From Planctomycetota bacterium (GTDB lineage: Bacteria > Planctomycetota > SZUA-567), in contig JAITQC010000054.1 of NCBI GenBank assembly GCA_031289115.1, positions 1-41,246 on the forward strand: DNA of 41,246 bases. The letters run 5' to 3'. Positions 1 through 8,199 of this stretch are shown here, in pieces; position 1 is the stretch's first letter; each line of letters opens with the position of its first letter. The position numbers were made by a program, and so were the translations under genes. The notes under the pieces were generated by a model. It ran no database searches, was not told the DNA's origin, and was given only the letters and a program-made list of their open reading frames with translations.

Positions 1-654
1 GGCTACATTCCGAAATGGCAATTGTGCTGTGCCGCTGATTATGGTGTGCCACAAATGAGAGAGAGGGTTTTTATTGTCGCAACACGAGGTGTTAATGGGT
101 TTGAATTTCCCCAACCTACCCACGTTCCACAGGAGAAAGCGCCAAACTTATTTGGATTGTTACCATACGTTACTGTTGGTGATGTCCTTAAAAATTTAGG
201 TGAGCCAGAGGCAAAGACTCCGGGTACGACGTTTTTTAATCGAACAGACAGTCACGTTGATGTTACGCCACATCGAGATAGAGAGCGAATAGCGCAAGTA
301 CCAGAGGGGTCGTACTTGGCGGCGCAAATACATTTGGATAAAGCTTTGCGTTGTAATCTCCTTTCCAAAGACACAACAAAATATTTAAGATTAAACCGCA
401 ATAAACCGGCAAATACGCTAAGGTGCGGCGAGATATTTTATCATCCGACCGAAGACAGATATCTAACCCCGCGCGAGTATATGCGCATACACGGCTATGA
501 TGACGATTATCTGCTGTACGGACGCATACGCTCGCGAACTGGAACTGTCAAAAATCTCGACCAACATCGGCAAGTGGCTAATTCTGTACCGCCACCATTA
601 GCCTATGTTATTGGTGATGGCATACGGAAGTATCTGAATACGCAAAATCTTTGA
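1..654 (+). CDS. DNA (cytosine-5) methyltransferase, C-terminal part (5' truncated by window edge)
   Basis: The reading frame is open from base 1, so the start and the catalytic PC motif lie outside the window. The visible part begins at motif VIII (ADYGVPQMRER, with the QxRxR core). A variable target-recognition stretch follows. Motif IX comes next (KPANTLRCGEIFYHP, then LTPREYMRIHGY), and motif X (QVANSVPPPLAYVIGDGI) closes the protein. This order is that of Dcm/HhaI-type enzymes, which transfer a methyl group from S-adenosylmethionine to C5 of cytosine in a short DNA target. Base composition is clearly more AT-rich than leuS next door. With the tRNA gene at 971-1047 this suggests acquired DNA. 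Whether it is a solitary methylase or half of a restriction-modification pair cannot be decided here; no recognisable endonuclease is visible downstream. Confidence 0.9.
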   Translation, partial: GYIPKWQLCCAADYGVPQMRERVFIVATRGVNGFEFPQPTHVPQEKAPNLFGLLPYVTVGDVLKNLGEPEAKTPGTTFFNRTDSHVDVTPHRDRERIAQVPEGSYLAAQIHLDKALRCNLLSKDTTKYLRLNRNKPANTLRCGEIFYHPTEDRYLTPREYMRIHGYDDDYLLYGRIRSRTGTVKNLDQHRQVANSVPPPLAYVIGDGIRKYLNTQNL

Positions 655-937
655 CTTTACAGTCATCGTCTTGATTCTTGGAGCCAGTTTGCCGAAAGTA
701 CTCTTCGCCGTACTTGGTGTCGATTTATGCACGCCGAATGTGACGGCGGCGGCAATCAGTTTCAATCCGCTATTTACTTGCGAAAAATGGCTCTTCGGAA
801 TCTTTTGTGGATAAAGCTGGGTGTCAGCGATCGCACGTTCGATCTTGCTTCCGATCGAAACCATTTTGCTGATATCAGGGAAAATATAGATTGGCTGGGA
901 TTCGAATAGGCGTGTAAACCATTGCTGTATAATAAAA

Positions 938-961
938 ACGGCCAAGCTTAAACTTGGCCGT
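938..961 (-). terminator. Intrinsic terminator after tRNA-Arg (and leuS)
   Basis: A perfect 9-bp stem (ACGGCCAAG/CTTGGCCGT) with a 6-nt loop is followed on the minus strand by TTTTTATT (plus 931-937). It lies 10 bases past the encoded CCA of the tRNA and would end tRNA or leuS-tRNA transcripts. Confidence 0.85.
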
Positions 962-970
962 ACCTACAAA

Positions 971-1047
971 TGGCGCGCCAGAAGGGACTCGAACCCCTGA
1001 CCGTTGGATTAGAAATCCAGTGCTCTATCCAACTGAGCTACTGGCGC
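971..1047 (-). tRNA. tRNA-Arg (anticodon TCT)
   Basis: The minus strand reads a complete 77-nt cloverleaf. It has a 7-bp acceptor stem (GCGCCAG/CTGGCGC), D-arm GCTC...GAGC, anticodon loop TTTCTAA between CTGGA and TCCAA, T-arm with GGTTCGAGTCC, discriminator G and an encoded CCA. The anticodon TCT reads AGA arginine codons. It lies 47 bp downstream of the leuS stop on the same strand and is followed by a strong terminator, so it may be processed from a leuS readthrough transcript. Its 3' end faces the low-GC methyltransferase segment, the usual side for integrase-mediated insertion. Confidence 0.97.
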
Positions 1048-1094
1048 ATCGAGACAAGTCGCGGTTTCCCAAAAAGCGCCACCCGGGACCAGGG

Positions 1095-3767
1095 TCAGCG
1101 GACCGCCAGGTTCACCATCCGGCCAGGGACCACCACCACCTTGACCAGGGTCTTTCCGGCTATCAGGCCCTGCACTTTGGTGTTTTCCAAGACCAGTCGC
1201 TCCAGTTCCGCCGCCGCCAAGTCTGGCGGCACCTGCAGGCGCTCCCTCACCTTGCCGTTTATCTGGACCGGTATCTCCACGCTGTCCAGGCGGGCGGCTT
1301 CGGGATCAAACTCCGGCCAGGTATGCAGGAACACGCTTTCCAGATGCCCCAGTTTGGCCCAGCATTCTTCGGCAAAATGGGGGATGATAGGGGACAAGGT
1401 TATCACTATCACCTCCAAAACTTCCCGCAGGACCGCCGGATTCGCCTTATCCCGGGAGGAGCGCAGGAAATTCAGGAGTTCGTTGATTCGAGCGATGGCG
1501 GTATTAAACTGGTACCCACCTTCAATGGCTTCGGTAATTCTCCCGATACTCTGGTGGGTTTTTCGCCGCAATTCCCGGTCCACCCCGGTTAGGTCGGGCG
1601 GTACCACACTTCCCACCGGAGCCACTTTCGCCAGGCTGTCCATCACCAGTCGCCAGAGACGGTTAATGGTGCGCCAGGAGCCGTTCACGCCGTCCTCAGT
1701 CCAGATTTGCATTCGGTCAGGCGGAGAATCGGAAAGGACATACAGGCGAACCGTGTCAGCCCCATAACGGTCCATCATGGCGTCGGGGTCGACAATGTTA
1801 AGTTTGGACTTGCTGATTTTAGTCATTTCGAAACGGACTGGATCGCCGGAACGCCGGCAAATCAAGGCCAGCCCTTCCGCTGCCAAACCGTCCGGGGTAA
1901 GGCTCTGGTTTTCAATACGCTTGAAGACCGCCTCCGCCGCTTCGGGTTCAAGTTCACGCTTGCCGTCCTGTTGCACCACCATGACATCCTCGGAGGGCAG
2001 CCACTTGCAAACCTCACACCGGTAAGCCACCTTGCAGACCATCCCCTGGCAAAACAGGCGCTCGAAAGGCTCCTCGAAGTCGAGGAGACCCAGGTCATGC
2101 AGAGCCATGGTGAAAAACCGTGCGTACATCAGGTGCATGGTGGCGTGCTCAATTCCCCCAATGTATTGGCTCACCGGCAACCATTCCGCTATTTTTTCCC
2201 CGGCAAAGGGCAAGGAGTCATTATGCGGATCGGCAAAGCGGAACTGATACCAGGAGGAGTCGACAAAGGTGTCCATGGTGTCGGTCTCGCGCTTGGCCGG
2301 TTTGCCGCAACTGGGGCATTTGCAGTTAACAAAAGAGGGGGAACGCAGGAGTGGATTACCCTGGCCCTGGGTAAAATCTATGTCGGTAGGCAGGACCACC
2401 GGTAGGTCTTTTAGCGGCACTGGGACAATGCCGCAGGTGTCGCAATAAACCACCGGGATGGGGGTTCCCCAGTAGCGCTGGCGCGACAGTAGCCAGTCAC
2501 GCAGGCGGTAATTGACCCGCTTGCCACCCTTCCCGTTGTCTGCCAGCCAGTCGACTATCGCCGGGATGGCCTGGAAATTGTCGGGCTGGCCGCTAAACTG
2601 GTCTGAATTGACAATGGCACCGCTGCCGACATAGGCGCCGGTCCAACTTTCCGGCCCAGAGCCGTCCGGAGGGTCGATAACCTTTATAATGGGAAGATTG
2701 TATTTTTTGGCGAATTCCCAGTCCCGCTGATCGTGGGCGGGAACGCTCATGACCGCCCCGGTCCCATAACTCATTAGGGCGAAGTTGGCGACCCAGAGGG
2801 GAATTTCCGCCCCATTCACCGGATTAATCACATGGAAACCGGTGAAAACGCCCTCTTTTTCCCGCTCCGCCAACTCTTTGACTGACGTACCGAGGTTACG
2901 CATACGCTGTACCGCCGTCGCCACCTCCCGCTCGTAAGGTGAACCCCGCGTCAGTTTTTCCACCAAGGGATGCTCGGGGGCGATAGACATGAAAGTCACG
3001 CCCCAGAGGGTGTCAGGCCGGGTGGTGAAAACCGGGAGTGGCTCGCCGGTTTCCCGCACCCGAAACTCCACCTCCGCCCCCACCGATTTCCCAATCCACT
3101 CCGCTTGCATGGCGAGGACCGCGTCAGGCCAATGCCCCCGGAGTTTGTCGTGACCAGCCAAAAGACGTTCGGCATACTCGCTCAACCGGTAAAACCATTG
3201 GTTCATGTCCTTCTGGGTAACGCTAGAGCCACAACGCTCGCACTCGCCGTCCTTGACCTGCTCGTTGGCAAGCACTGTCTGGCAGGAGTCACACCAGTTG
3301 ACCGGGGCGGTTTTCTTGACCACCAGGCCTTTTTCAAACAGTTTCAGGAAAAACCACTGGTTCCAGCGGTAATAATCGACGTGCGAGGTGGCAAACTCCC
3401 GGTTCCAGTCATAAAGCCAGCCGGCTCGCCGCATTTGCCCGCGCATGCGCTCGATATTGTTCTCGGTGAAATCGTGGGGTGAGACACCGGTACGGATGGC
3501 CGCGTTCTCGGCGGGAAGACCAAAAGAATCCCAACCCATGGGTGACAGGACGTTGTAACCCCGCAGGATCTTGTAACGCACCACCACGTCGCCAATGGTG
3601 TAATTCAGGACATGCCCCATGTGAAGGACGCCAGAGGGGTAGGGATACATGTTCAGGCTGTAGAAATTGGGGCGTCCGGGACGGATGGCGCGAACCAGCC
3701 CGGTCTTTTCCCATTGCCGCTGCCATTTTTGTTCAAGAAGGGTGAAATTGTATTCTTCATCCGCCAT
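1095..3767 (-). CDS. leuS: Leucyl-tRNA synthetase
   Basis: Charges tRNA-Leu with leucine; a cytoplasmic class Ia synthetase. The 890-residue protein has the HIGH motif as HMGH (49-52) and KMSKS as KISKS (650-654). A zinc knuckle with Cys159/162 and 176/179 (NWCDSC...CERC) follows the first part of the Rossmann fold, and the CP1 editing domain holds GTGAVMSVPAHDQRD. A second Cys cluster (CDTC...CKCPSC) and a leucine-specific insertion beginning YRCEVC lie before KISKS. Length is normal for bacterial LeuRS. I place the start at the ATG at 3767 because GGAGG lies about 11 nt upstream. A longer in-frame GTG start at 3779 would overlap that ribosome-binding site. The gene sits downstream of ppdK with its own probable promoter and leader hairpin. 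Confidence 0.97.
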   Translation of the reverse strand: MADEEYNFTLLEQKWQRQWEKTGLVRAIRPGRPNFYSLNMYPYPSGVLHMGHVLNYTIGDVVVRYKILRGYNVLSPMGWDSFGLPAENAAIRTGVSPHDFTENNIERMRGQMRRAGWLYDWNREFATSHVDYYRWNQWFFLKLFEKGLVVKKTAPVNWCDSCQTVLANEQVKDGECERCGSSVTQKDMNQWFYRLSEYAERLLAGHDKLRGHWPDAVLAMQAEWIGKSVGAEVEFRVRETGEPLPVFTTRPDTLWGVTFMSIAPEHPLVEKLTRGSPYEREVATAVQRMRNLGTSVKELAEREKEGVFTGFHVINPVNGAEIPLWVANFALMSYGTGAVMSVPAHDQRDWEFAKKYNLPIIKVIDPPDGSGPESWTGAYVGSGAIVNSDQFSGQPDNFQAIPAIVDWLADNGKGGKRVNYRLRDWLLSRQRYWGTPIPVVYCDTCGIVPVPLKDLPVVLPTDIDFTQGQGNPLLRSPSFVNCKCPSCGKPAKRETDTMDTFVDSSWYQFRFADPHNDSLPFAGEKIAEWLPVSQYIGGIEHATMHLMYARFFTMALHDLGLLDFEEPFERLFCQGMVCKVAYRCEVCKWLPSEDVMVVQQDGKRELEPEAAEAVFKRIENQSLTPDGLAAEGLALICRRSGDPVRFEMTKISKSKLNIVDPDAMMDRYGADTVRLYVLSDSPPDRMQIWTEDGVNGSWRTINRLWRLVMDSLAKVAPVGSVVPPDLTGVDRELRRKTHQSIGRITEAIEGGYQFNTAIARINELLNFLRSSRDKANPAVLREVLEVIVITLSPIIPHFAEECWAKLGHLESVFLHTWPEFDPEAARLDSVEIPVQINGKVRERLQVPPDLAAAELERLVLENTKVQGLIAGKTLVKVVVVPGRMVNLAVR

Positions 3768-3808
3768 GGTTCCAACCACCTCCAGAATGGACCAACCCCC
3801 AAAATCCC

Positions 3809-3837
3809 GGACCGTCAGGTTTTTCTCCCGACGGTCC
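3809..3837 (-). promoter_or_regulatory. Hairpin at start of the leuS leader
   Basis: The arms GGACCGTC and GACGGTCC pair perfectly around a 13-nt loop. On the minus strand the hairpin is followed by GGGATTTTGG and lies about 42 nt before the leuS ATG. It could be an attenuator or a 5' stabilising stem. The short T-run makes it a weak terminator, and no T-box motif is seen. Confidence 0.4.
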
Positions 3838-3844
3838 CGGTGAA

Positions 3845-3873
3845 ATTATGACAGGATTTAACGGAGCGACCAA
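3845..3873 (-). promoter_or_regulatory. Probable sigma-70 promoter of leuS
   Basis: On the minus strand TTGGTC (3868-3873) and CATAAT (3845-3850) are separated by 17 nt. The -10 box matches consensus at five of six positions; the -35 box is weak. Transcription would start near 3838, about 70 nt before leuS. Confidence 0.45.
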
Positions 3874-3904
3874 GGGATGGCAACACCCCCCGGCCGTCCC
3901 CCGC

Positions 3905-6805
3905 CTAACTTTTTTTCCGACCCGGATTCCTGGCCGACTTGGTTTTCTTGACAACCTTGGATTTGGCCGGTTTAGGGGTTGATTTGGTTTTCTTGACCAC
4001 CTTGGACTTGGCCGGTTTAGAGGATGACTTCGTTACCGCTTTCTTGACCACGACCGGTTTGGCCGGTTTACGGGAGGGCTTCGTTACCGCTTTCTTGGCC
4101 ACAACGGGTTTAGCCGGTTTATTGGCTGGCTTGGACTTCTTGGCCGCTTCCTTGATTTTTGCCACCGCCACATACTGGGCCGCTGCCAATCTGGCTATCG
4201 GGACGCGGAAGGGGGAGCAGGACACATAGTTCATGCCCAGGCGGCAACAGAATTTCACCGACTCCAATTCACCGCCGTGTTCACCACAGATGCCAACCTT
4301 GATGTTGGGCCGGGTTTTCCTGCCCTTGGCAATTCCCATTTCCACCAACTGCCCCACCCCTTCTTGGTCCAGAACCTGGAAGGGATCGCGGTCGAAGATG
4401 GCGGCCCGCTTTGGGTCGACATAGGCGGGGAGAAAACGTCCGGCGTCATCACGGGACAATCCCATAGTCATCTGGGTGAGGTCGTTGGTGCCAAAACTGA
4501 AGAACTCCGCCCGCTCGGCCAGCTGGTCGGCGATAAGGGCGGCCCGGGGGATTTCGATCATGGTTCCGACCAGGTAGTGAAGCTTGCCATTGGCCGCCTT
4601 GATAATGGGATCAGCCACCGCCCGCACCCGGGCCTCGAGAATATCAAACTCCTTCTTGGCCATGGTCAACGGGATCATGATTTCCGGAAAGACCGTTTTC
4701 CCCTGCCCCTGCACATTCACCGCCGCCTCAATAATAGCCTGGACCTGCATCTCGAGGATTTCCGGATAGGTTATGCAGAGACGGCAACCCCGTAGCCCTA
4801 GCATGGGGTTGGCCTCGTGGAGCTGGTCCACCCGCTGCCGGACTTTTTCCTTGTCCAGCCCTACCACCGCCGCCAGTTCCGCGATCCCCTCCTCGTCCTT
4901 GGGAGTAAACTCGTGCAGGGGTGGGTCGATCAGGCGGATAGTCACCGGTTTACCGTCCATGGCGGTAAAAATACCCTCGAAATCAGCCCGCTGGAAAGGA
5001 AGTAGCCTGGCCAAAGCGGCGCGGCGGTCAGGTTCGTTGTCTGCCACAATCATGGTTTGAATCGCTAGCTGGCGTTCCCGACCCTCGAAAAACATGTGTT
5101 CGGTGCGGCAAAGCCCGATACCCTCGGCTCCCATTTCGATAGCCTTGACGGCGTCGGCGGGACTGTCGGCGTTGGTGCGCACCCGTAGTTGCCGGATTTG
5201 GTCACACCAACCCATGAGAGTCTGGTATTCCTGGGGAAGAATCGGCGCCTTCAGGGGCAGTTCACCAGCGTAGATACGGCCGGTCGAGCCATCGAGGGTC
5301 AACCAGTCGCCCTGCTTAAACACCCGCCCCGCCACTTCCATCTCCAGGCGTTCGAAATTGAGGCGGAGGAACTCCGCCCCCACGATACAGCACTTGCCCC
5401 AACCCCGGGCGACCACCGCGGCGTGGCTGGTCTTGCCACCAGTGGCGGTCAGGATGCCCTGGGCGGCGTGCATGCCACCCACGTCCTCAGGCGAGGTTTC
5501 CTGGCGGACCAGAATGACTTTCTTGCCATCCTTCCGGGCCGTCTCAGCCGCTTCGGCGGTTAACATTATTTGCCCGCTTGCCGCGCCCGGGACAGCGTTA
5601 ATAGCCTCGCCAAGGAAGGCCTCCTTCAATTTTTCCTCTGTCTCGGCGATAACCGGGTAGAATATACGCTCAATGTCCTCGGGGGTGATCCGGGTCACTG
5701 CCTCTTCGCGGGTTATCAATTTCTCGTTCACCATGTCGACCGCCATTTTGAAGGCGGCGGCCGGAGTGCGCTTGCCGACCCGGCACTGCAGCATAAAGAG
5801 TTTTCCGTTTTCGACCGTAAACTCCATGTCCTGCATGTCCCGGTAGTGCTTCTCCAGGCGCAGACGCACCTCCTGCAACTCTTTCCAGGCGGTGGGAAGG
5901 GGTTTACCCAGGTCAGAGAGCATTAGCGGCGTGCGGATACCCGCCACCACATCCTCGCCCTGGGCGTTAATGAGACATTCGCCAAAGAACTCGTTCTTGC
6001 CGGTGGAGGGGTCGCGGGTGAAACAGACCCCGGTGCCGGACTGGTCGCCAGTATTGCCAAACACCATCTCCTGCACATTGACCGCGGTGCCGGTGAGATC
6101 GGTGATTTTTTCCACCCGGCGATAGGTTACCGCCTTGTCTGCCTCCCAGGAGCCGAAGACCGCCTGGATAGCGCCCCAGAGCTGGTCCATGGCATCCTGC
6201 GGGAAGGGGGAACCCTTGTTCTGCCGGTAGTACTCCTTGTACTCCTGGCAAAGCTCCTTTAGACTCTCGGCCGGAATCTCGGGGTCGGTCGCCACCCCCA
6301 AGCGCTTTTTGGTCTGGGTCAGTAACTCCTCCATCGGTTCCTTGGACAAACCCATGGCGGTGGTGGAATACATCTGGATAAAACGCCGGTAGGCGTCATA
6401 GGCGAAACGGGGATTTTTGGTTTTGGCAGCCAAACCCTCCACCGAAACATCGTTGAGACCAAGGTTTAAAATAGTCTCCATCATGCCTGGCATCGAACGG
6501 GCGGCTCCCGAGCGGACCGAGACCAGCAAGGGGTTTTGGGCATCGCCAAAAGTCTTGCCAGTGGTTTTTTCCAACCGCTTCAGGTTGGTCTGCACTTCCT
6601 CCTTCAGGCCAGTGGGAAATACCCGCCCCAGGCGGTAGTAATCCCGGCAGGTGTCGACCGTAATAGTGAATCCGGCCGGCACCGGCAGGCCAATGGAAGA
6701 CATTTCCGCCAAACCCTGCCCTTTACCACCCAGAATATCCTTGGCTAGACCACGTCCTTCCGCTTTGCCGCTACCAAAAAAATACACCCGTTTGTTTTTT
6801 ACCAT
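3905..6805 (-). CDS. ppdK: Pyruvate, phosphate dikinase with a basic repeat tail
   Basis: Interconverts pyruvate + ATP + phosphate with phosphoenolpyruvate + AMP + pyrophosphate, at the PEP/pyruvate node. The ATP-grasp domain is N-terminal (GGKGQGLAEMSSIGLPVPAGFTI near the start). The phosphohistidine is His461 in GGKTSHAAVVARG, and the C-terminal PEP/pyruvate barrel carries Cys840 in GICGEHGG. I use the ATG at 6805, since GGGAGG lies 7 nt upstream, rather than an upstream in-frame start at 6835. The conserved fold ends near residue 875. The last 90 residues are repeated Lys/Pro/Ala/Val units (KPAKPVVxKKAVTK twice, then KPAKSKVVKKTK twice) ending NPGRKKS. This resembles histone-H1-like tails and is not part of the usual 870-880-residue enzyme. 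Confidence 0.96.
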   Translation of the reverse strand: MVKNKRVYFFGSGKAEGRGLAKDILGGKGQGLAEMSSIGLPVPAGFTITVDTCRDYYRLGRVFPTGLKEEVQTNLKRLEKTTGKTFGDAQNPLLVSVRSGAARSMPGMMETILNLGLNDVSVEGLAAKTKNPRFAYDAYRRFIQMYSTTAMGLSKEPMEELLTQTKKRLGVATDPEIPAESLKELCQEYKEYYRQNKGSPFPQDAMDQLWGAIQAVFGSWEADKAVTYRRVEKITDLTGTAVNVQEMVFGNTGDQSGTGVCFTRDPSTGKNEFFGECLINAQGEDVVAGIRTPLMLSDLGKPLPTAWKELQEVRLRLEKHYRDMQDMEFTVENGKLFMLQCRVGKRTPAAAFKMAVDMVNEKLITREEAVTRITPEDIERIFYPVIAETEEKLKEAFLGEAINAVPGAASGQIMLTAEAAETARKDGKKVILVRQETSPEDVGGMHAAQGILTATGGKTSHAAVVARGWGKCCIVGAEFLRLNFERLEMEVAGRVFKQGDWLTLDGSTGRIYAGELPLKAPILPQEYQTLMGWCDQIRQLRVRTNADSPADAVKAIEMGAEGIGLCRTEHMFFEGRERQLAIQTMIVADNEPDRRAALARLLPFQRADFEGIFTAMDGKPVTIRLIDPPLHEFTPKDEEGIAELAAVVGLDKEKVRQRVDQLHEANPMLGLRGCRLCITYPEILEMQVQAIIEAAVNVQGQGKTVFPEIMIPLTMAKKEFDILEARVRAVADPIIKAANGKLHYLVGTMIEIPRAALIADQLAERAEFFSFGTNDLTQMTMGLSRDDAGRFLPAYVDPKRAAIFDRDPFQVLDQEGVGQLVEMGIAKGRKTRPNIKVGICGEHGGELESVKFCCRLGMNYVSCSPFRVPIARLAAAQYVAVAKIKEAAKKSKPANKPAKPVVAKKAVTKPSRKPAKPVVVKKAVTKSSSKPAKSKVVKKTKSTPKPAKSKVVKKTKSARNPGRKKS

Positions 6806-6835
6806 GACTAAACCTCCCATCGCCTGCTTAGGCAT

Positions 6836-7162
6836 TTCCCAACTTTTCCGCTATTCACAGTTTTTTAAGTTGGCAGGTGAATACCGTGACGCACCCCTCA
6901 TAGGACCGCCGCCACACCCCGCCTTGGACTACTCAATACCCGGGTTTAGCCAGGACGTAACGATAATACAACTTCCCCGCCCCGGCTTAGGGCGGAATTC
7001 CTTGTAAGTTTATTTAATATGCCCGGCTAGAGGGAAACTGTCAATGGAAAACCGGGATGGGATATAGTCCCTTGGCGAGTGAAAGCTCCGCCCCGCCCAT
7101 TACTAGCCGGCAATCCGGATTTAGGAAAGCGGGGGGTTTGCCAAAGGGCGCCTGGCTAGACG
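6836..7162. other. ppdK upstream gap, no gene
   Basis: No coding frame with a ribosome-binding site is seen. The gap holds the ppdK promoter and a leader hairpin at 6977-6995 whose loop and flanks resemble a hairpin at 34820-34836. The terminator of the FlgM-like gene borders it at 7169-7198. Confidence 0.6.
7016..7044 (-). promoter_or_regulatory. Sigma-70 promoter of ppdK
   Basis: On the minus strand a perfect TTGACA (7039-7044) and CATATT (7016-7021) are 17 nt apart. The start would fall near 7009, giving a leader of about 200 nt. That leader contains a CCGCCC-N7-GGGCGG hairpin at 6977-6995. Confidence 0.6.
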
Positions 7163-7168
7163 AAAAAA

Positions 7169-7198
7169 CCAGGGCTGGTCATTAACGACCAGCCCTGG
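7169..7198 (-). terminator. Intrinsic terminator of the FlgM-like gene
   Basis: A perfect 12-bp stem (CCAGGGCTGGTC/GACCAGCCCTGG) with a 6-nt loop is followed on the minus strand by six T residues (plus 7163-7168). It lies about 100 nt past the stop of the FlgM-like gene and insulates ppdK from it. Confidence 0.92.
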
Positions 7199-7296
7199 CG
7201 GGAAAAATTTGCTGTAATTTGTTTTAGCGAACAAGCCAGGGTAAAAAGACCGGGTCTTGTCCAGTTGGGAAGGGGTAACCCAACCCTTACCAGTGT

Positions 7297-7599
7297 CTAG
7301 AAATCATTGGCGATGAGATCAGTCACCATCCGCGACACTCCGCGGCGCAGGGACTCGGGATTGACCAGGGAACCATCTTCCAGACGTTCGCGGACATCGG
7401 CGACTTTGGCTTCGCGGAATTCCGGAGCCTGCCGCATTTTGATTTTCCGCCTGGCTTCGTCGCTTATCTGAACCGCATCCCCGGAGCCTTCCGAAACCGT
7501 GGCTTCCTCGGTCTTATCCTTCTTGCTGCGCTCTATCGCATCCTCGCGGGACGCAAGCTTGCGCATTTGCTGAAATTCGCCATATCCTGAAATTTTCAT
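7297..7599 (-). CDS. FlgM-like anti-sigma-28 factor
   Basis: A 100-residue protein starting MKISGYGEFQQ. Its C-terminal half (VQISDEARRKIKM, then KVADVRERLEDGSLV and RRGVSRMVTDLI) has the FlgM pattern: a short SLS-like segment, a charged linker, then two helices with 'V..R..L..G...' spacing. FlgM holds the flagellar sigma factor FliA inactive until the hook is built and FlgM is secreted. The start at 7599 fits the small soluble family. An in-frame extension to 7818 is Arg-rich and starts without a good ribosome-binding site. It is a single gene with its own promoter and terminator. No other flagellar gene is visible, so assignment rests on the motif only; FlgN-like or unrelated small regulators remain possible. 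Confidence 0.7.
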   Translation of the reverse strand: MKISGYGEFQQMRKLASREDAIERSKKDKTEEATVSEGSGDAVQISDEARRKIKMRQAPEFREAKVADVRERLEDGSLVNPESLRRGVSRMVTDLIANDF

Positions 7600-7839
7600 G
7601 ATTTTCCCTACTTTCCCGCAGGGGTCACGCTGCGGCACCAATCCTTTGTTGACAGTAAGTCGCAGCGTCAAGAACAACCAGAAGCTTTTTTTCCGGGCAG
7701 GAAGTCCCCGCCCACTGTCGAATTTGTTAACGGCCGCCAGGAGACGATTCTTAACCAAAAATAATAAAAAACGGGGGAAGTTGGTTCGTCTAACCCGGGC
7801 CGGTGGGGCGCCAGCCATACTTCAGAGGTCCCGTCAATC

Positions 7840-7869
7840 AGTATAACATGTTATTTTTCAGCATGTTAA
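7840..7869 (-). promoter_or_regulatory. Probable promoter of the FlgM-like gene
   Basis: On the minus strand TTAACA (7864-7869) and TATACT (7840-7845) are 18 nt apart, each five of six to the sigma-70 consensus. An imperfect dyad (AACATG...CATGTT, 7845-7867) overlaps the spacer and could bind a regulator. The leader would be about 230 nt. Confidence 0.5.
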
Positions 7870-8199
7870 CTTGAGCGGGCGTTCCCCCACGCGAAGATTA
7901 AAGGTTCGCTTAACAGTATTATCGGACGCTAAGAGGCAAAACTTTAGCCGCTTGGAAAAAGTTTTCCCGCCCCCCCTGTTTAACGGGAAAAAACGCCGGG
8001 CGGGGGAAAAACTGGCTGGAGAGAGAGCTCTGGGTTGTCCGGGGACAGCTGACAAAGGGAGGATTCAGGCACAAATTGATAATCCGCATGACCTTGATGC
8101 TACGGTACAAGTTTTATCCCGAAAGAACAGCCCAAACAAGCAAACCCGGCCAAGATGGTGCCCCGCCCTTTTTTGCGTCCCCCAGGCGGCGGCACTGGT
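7870..8199. other. Gap downstream of the GGDEF gene, no gene
   Basis: GC-rich with homopolymer runs. It holds one weak stem (TTTTCCCG...CGGGAAAA, about 7957-7994) that could end transcription of the GGDEF gene on the minus strand. Frames crossing it start inside low-complexity sequence and have no ribosome-binding site. Confidence 0.45.

Noticed and set aside
598-945. 115-codon minus-strand frame and a 60-codon plus-strand frame beside the methyltransferase
   Set aside because: The minus frame starts inside the tRNA terminator, overlaps the methyltransferase 3' end and has no ribosome-binding site. Neither product resembles a restriction enzyme or other family I know. A decayed island gene remains possible.
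970-1767. 265-codon plus-strand frame
   Set aside because: It crosses the tRNA gene and runs antisense to leuS; a shadow.
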